A stretch of 18,153 nucleotides of DNA from positions 1 through 18,153 of the forward strand of contig DAOWNS010000009.1 in the NCBI GenBank assembly GCA_030642465.1, written 5' to 3'. Below, piece by piece: positions 15,616 through 18,153 of this stretch (the first letter of the stretch is position 1; each line of letters starts with the position of its first letter). Origin of the DNA: Candidatus Thorarchaeota archaeon. GTDB taxonomy: Archaea; Asgardarchaeota; Thorarchaeia; Thorarchaeales; Thorarchaeaceae. The notes below the pieces were generated by a model. That model did not search any database, was not told where the DNA came from, and saw only the letters and a program-made list of their open reading frames with translations. Position numbers and translations under genes: made by a program.

Positions 15616-16764
15616 ATGGCCAATAACGATGAAGACATGCTAGTCACTCCTTGGGAGGTCCGAGGCAAAATCGACTATGACCGCCTCATCAAGGAGTTTG
15701 GCACACAGAGAATAACTCCCGAATTGAAGGCACGAATAAGCAAGATTGCCAAAGACAAACACATCATGCTAGAGCGGGACTACTTCTTTTCACACCGAGA
15801 CCTTGATTGGATTCTCGATGAATATGAGAAGAAGAATAAATTCATTCTTTACACGGGTCGCGGCCCCAGTGGACATACGCATATTGGTCATCTTCCGACA
15901 TGGATGTTCACAAAATGGATGCAGGACAAGTTCGACACACGTCTGTATTTCCAGATGACTAATGACGAGAAATATTTCTTTGATACTGATCTAAGTCTCG
16001 ATGATGTCAGGCGATTCACATATGAAAACACTCTGGATTTGCTCGCGTTAGGATTCGAACCTGAAAACACATACATCATAGATGATATTGCGCATATCGA
16101 CCTCCTCTATGAACTCGCTGTTGAGGTCGCAAGGAAGGTTACATTCTCGACTGTCAAAGCGGTCTTTGGATTCAATAATAGCACGAACATTGGCTCCAAT
16201 TGGCACCCGGCGATTCAAGCTGTGCCTGCATTTCTTCATTCGTGGATATATGGCAAGAAAACGCCATGCATCATTCCATGTGCAATTGATCAGGACCCCT
16301 TCTGGCGAGTAACTCGTGATGTGGCGGAACGACTTGGCTACTACAAGCCAGCCAGCATTCAGAATAGGTTCATACCGGGCTTGAAGGAAGGCGGAAAGAT
16401 GTCTGCCTCAGATCCAATGTCGACCGTTTTCACAACTGACACTCCCAAAATGGCCAAAAAGAAAGTCATGGCCGCTTTCACCGGAGGCAGGGCAACTGTA
16501 AAGGAACAACGCGAACTTGGTGCGAATCCCGATATCTGCAGCGTCTTCAAGTATTACAAGTACATCTTCATGCCTGATGACAAAGACCTCAACGACATAG
16601 AGCAGAAATGTCGGGGTGGTGAGATTCTCTGCGGCGAGTGCAAGCAAATTCTAGCACCTATGATGATGGAATTCCTTGAGAATCATCAGGCGGCTCGCGA
16701 GGATGTGAAAGATCGAATAGGGGAGTTCTCTGCTGCGCGACTCCGCGATGAAGTACGAAGGTAG
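15616..16764 (+). CDS. trpS: Tryptophanyl-tRNA synthetase, archaeal/eukaryotic type
   Basis: This class I aminoacyl-tRNA synthetase charges tRNA-Trp with tryptophan. The N-terminal 'VTPWEVRGKIDYDRLIKEFG' matches the segment conserved between archaeal and human enzymes and absent from bacterial TrpRS. The HIGH motif is at residues 89-92 in 'YTGRGPSGHTHIGHL', and the KMSAS loop is at 261-265 in 'EGGKMSASDP'. 'QMTNDEKYFF' and 'CAIDQDPFWRVTRD' are further signature stretches. At 382 residues it is full length for archaea. The start is supported by GAGGT 6 bases upstream and by alignment of the N-terminal domain. It is followed on the same strand, after 92 bases, by a membrane protein gene. Confidence 0.97.
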   Translation: MANNDEDMLVTPWEVRGKIDYDRLIKEFGTQRITPELKARISKIAKDKHIMLERDYFFSHRDLDWILDEYEKKNKFILYTGRGPSGHTHIGHLPTWMFTKWMQDKFDTRLYFQMTNDEKYFFDTDLSLDDVRRFTYENTLDLLALGFEPENTYIIDDIAHIDLLYELAVEVARKVTFSTVKAVFGFNNSTNIGSNWHPAIQAVPAFLHSWIYGKKTPCIIPCAIDQDPFWRVTRDVAERLGYYKPASIQNRFIPGLKEGGKMSASDPMSTVFTTDTPKMAKKKVMAAFTGGRATVKEQRELGANPDICSVFKYYKYIFMPDDKDLNDIEQKCRGGEILCGECKQILAPMMMEFLENHQAAREDVKDRIGEFSAARLRDEVRR

Positions 16765-16856
16765 AGAGTTACACCATTCGCTTTGGCAGTGTCGAAACTG
16801 CCCATAACTATAATTGAGTTCGGGAACGAAAACTAAATCGTGGTGGGCGAAACGCA

Positions 16857-17546
16857 ATGATTGGGACTGGGGAACATGACGATGCTACGGATACTGAATA
16901 TTCCGTCGACACGATAAGATGGGCGCTGCTTCTAGGGATTGCAGGCATCATCATCATAATCGTCACGCAAATCGCTTATCGTCTAGTGACGATGATGCTT
17001 TTCGACGAGTTAATCAATTACTCGGAGCTTGGAGCTCTGTTGTATCGTGTTTACCGGGTAGCCTTTGTAGGGTCAGTCTTAATCACAGTTGGATTTATTG
17101 GTCTTGCGAAGAAACAAGGTAGTCCCTTGGGTTGGATCTTTCTAGCAACATGGCTTGTGCGCACTGCCTGGGTGAATTATATCGCTCCCGTGATAGCTAG
17201 CAATCCTTACTATGGCACAGCAAGCTCTGTGGAGTTTCTCGTTGTTGCATTGGCAAATAGCTACGTTCTTTGGACCATTCGCAAAAGCACAATCCATCCT
17301 TCGCTCACGCTTGGAGTGATTTTGGGTCGACTTGCAGGTTCATCCATTGCTGGCATATTGACGTTCTTGTTGCTTGCGTGGATGTGGCCCTTTGAGTCAG
17401 GGATGGGATATCTCATGTATTCCTCGGCCAACATCTTGGTTTTTGCCTTAACATCGATTTTGACGTTGCTGCTCTTTGTTGTGGAGATGCGACGCTTGAA
17501 TCAAGCAAAATACTTCGACTCTGAGCTCGGGAGCTTGCCCCAGTAA
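16857..17546 (+). CDS. Six-helix membrane protein, unknown function
   Basis: This 229-residue integral membrane protein is not one I recognise. After a short acidic N-terminus, hydrophobic segments lie at about 21-45, 60-82, 90-112, 122-142, 150-173 and 183-208, giving about six helices, with a polar C-terminal tail. No transporter or enzyme motif stands out. Start ATG 16857 is the first in frame; the upstream 'GGTGGGCG' may act as a weak ribosome binding site. A TATAATT near 16808-16815 could be its own promoter, and the gap after trpS is 92 bases. The following zinc-ribbon gene is on the same strand and begins about 70 bases after this stop, so they may be co-transcribed. Confidence 0.75.
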   Translation: MIGTGEHDDATDTEYSVDTIRWALLLGIAGIIIIIVTQIAYRLVTMMLFDELINYSELGALLYRVYRVAFVGSVLITVGFIGLAKKQGSPLGWIFLATWLVRTAWVNYIAPVIASNPYYGTASSVEFLVVALANSYVLWTIRKSTIHPSLTLGVILGRLAGSSIAGILTFLLLAWMWPFESGMGYLMYSSANILVFALTSILTLLLFVVEMRRLNQAKYFDSELGSLPQ

Positions 17547-17616
17547 CATCACCGCAAGTAATAATAGAATTCGCGGAGAAAATCAGGTTCAGAAGCAGTT
17601 AATGGAGAATTTGACA

Positions 17617-18153
17617 ATGGGATCGGAAGCACAGACGGCAACCACTTTCAAGTGCCCCGTCTGCAATGGAAATGTGCGGACCGGACCCGACGATGTGGTT
17701 ATCACATGCACTTACTGCGGTGGGACGACTACAATCGAAGGTAAAGCGATAGGCGACCATTTGATGGAAGATGCTGTTGACGCTGAAGAGCGTGAAGAGG
17801 GCTTCCGCAAGTTTCTCGACAAGAACAAGGGGATGAACAAGTCATTAGTGACTACATCTCGCATTGCCGAGAATAGGTTGATCTACGTCCCGATCTGGAC
17901 ATCAAAAGTAAAAGCTGACTCTTGGTATAAGGGCTATAAAACCGTCCAAGTGCCAGTTCAGAAGACGAGAACTGTTAGAGACTCAGATGGCAAATCTAGA
18001 ACTGAAACCTATACCGACTACGAAACGGGATATGTGCCAGTGAAGGACGAAATCCACACTGACACAGACGAGCGGCTCCTAGCAAGGAAGGGTGCCGGTC
18101 GGGCTGGCAAAAGTGGCAGAAGGAATGAGCATCCCGCAAAAGAAACTCATGGA
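17617..18153 (+). CDS. TFIIB-like zinc-ribbon protein, cut off by the window end
   Basis: An open frame of at least 179 codons begins with a zinc ribbon: C13-x-x-C16 in 'FKCPVCNGNV' and C31-x-x-C34 in 'ITCTYCGGTT', like the N-terminal ribbon of TFIIB. It continues with an acidic helix and a beta-type region ('LIYVPIWTSKVKADSWYKGY') rich in Thr, Val and Tyr, seen in uncharacterised zinc-ribbon proteins. I chose ATG 17617 because GGAG lies 9 bases upstream (17604-17607); ATG 17602 would add five residues. The last 20 or so residues are Gly/Ala/Arg-rich and unlike the rest, while the +1 frame there reads as better protein ('VPVGLAKVAEGMSIPQ'). A frameshift around 18081-18093 is possible. Function is unknown. 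Confidence 0.72.
   Translation, partial: MGSEAQTATTFKCPVCNGNVRTGPDDVVITCTYCGGTTTIEGKAIGDHLMEDAVDAEEREEGFRKFLDKNKGMNKSLVTTSRIAENRLIYVPIWTSKVKADSWYKGYKTVQVPVQKTRTVRDSDGKSRTETYTDYETGYVPVKDEIHTDTDERLLARKGAGRAGKSGRRNEHPAKETHG

Overview
The window is chromosomal DNA from an archaeon, most likely an uncultured Asgard-type lineage (Thorarchaeota is my best guess). The archaeal call rests on several genes: an archaeal-type S-adenosylmethionine synthetase, a TrpRS of the archaeal/eukaryotic kind, an AK6/Fap7-type adenylate kinase, an Ard1-like N-acetyltransferase, and an XRE-CBS regulator. AT-rich TATA-like boxes about 25-30 bases upstream of several starts, with short leaders and GTG/TTG starts, fit this. 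The lineage below the domain level is inference. No rRNA, tRNA, IS element or CRISPR array was seen, and no gene-free stretch exceeds 300 bases.

Left part (1-5753). A minus-strand pair encodes an Ard1-like acetyltransferase and a DUF89 (ARMT1-like) phosphatase. Their genes overlap, and the DUF89 gene carries a one-base frameshift that cuts off its Cys-x-x-Cys N-terminus. Divergent from them lies the AK6-type kinase, which converges on a four-helix membrane protein with a charged N-terminus. Next come a TaqI/Eco57I-like N6-adenine DNA methyltransferase without a visible nuclease partner, and an SPFH (band 7) protein ending in a zinc ribbon. A hairpin/T-tract terminator separates these last two.

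Middle part (5754-11100). A small membrane protein converges on an RNase Z-like metallo-beta-lactamase hydrolase. A short helical protein follows on the minus strand. A 782-residue secreted, probably glycosylated, membrane-anchored surface protein lies on the plus strand. It faces a helical soluble protein across two opposed terminator hairpins.

Right part (11101-18153). The SAM synthetase gene is divergent from a helix-turn-helix protein with two CBS domains. Their shared 127-base region holds several inverted repeats, suggesting a SAM- or adenylate-sensing regulator of SAM synthesis. Then come a helical protein of unknown function, an NhaA-type Na+/H+ antiporter gene broken by an in-frame TAA stop, trpS, a six-helix membrane protein, and a zinc-ribbon protein that runs off the window end and may also be frameshifted.

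Most genes are single transcription units rather than long operons, mixing housekeeping functions with lineage-specific unknowns. Two clear reading-frame lesions (DUF89, nhaA) and a possible third (the last gene) point to assembly errors or recent gene decay.
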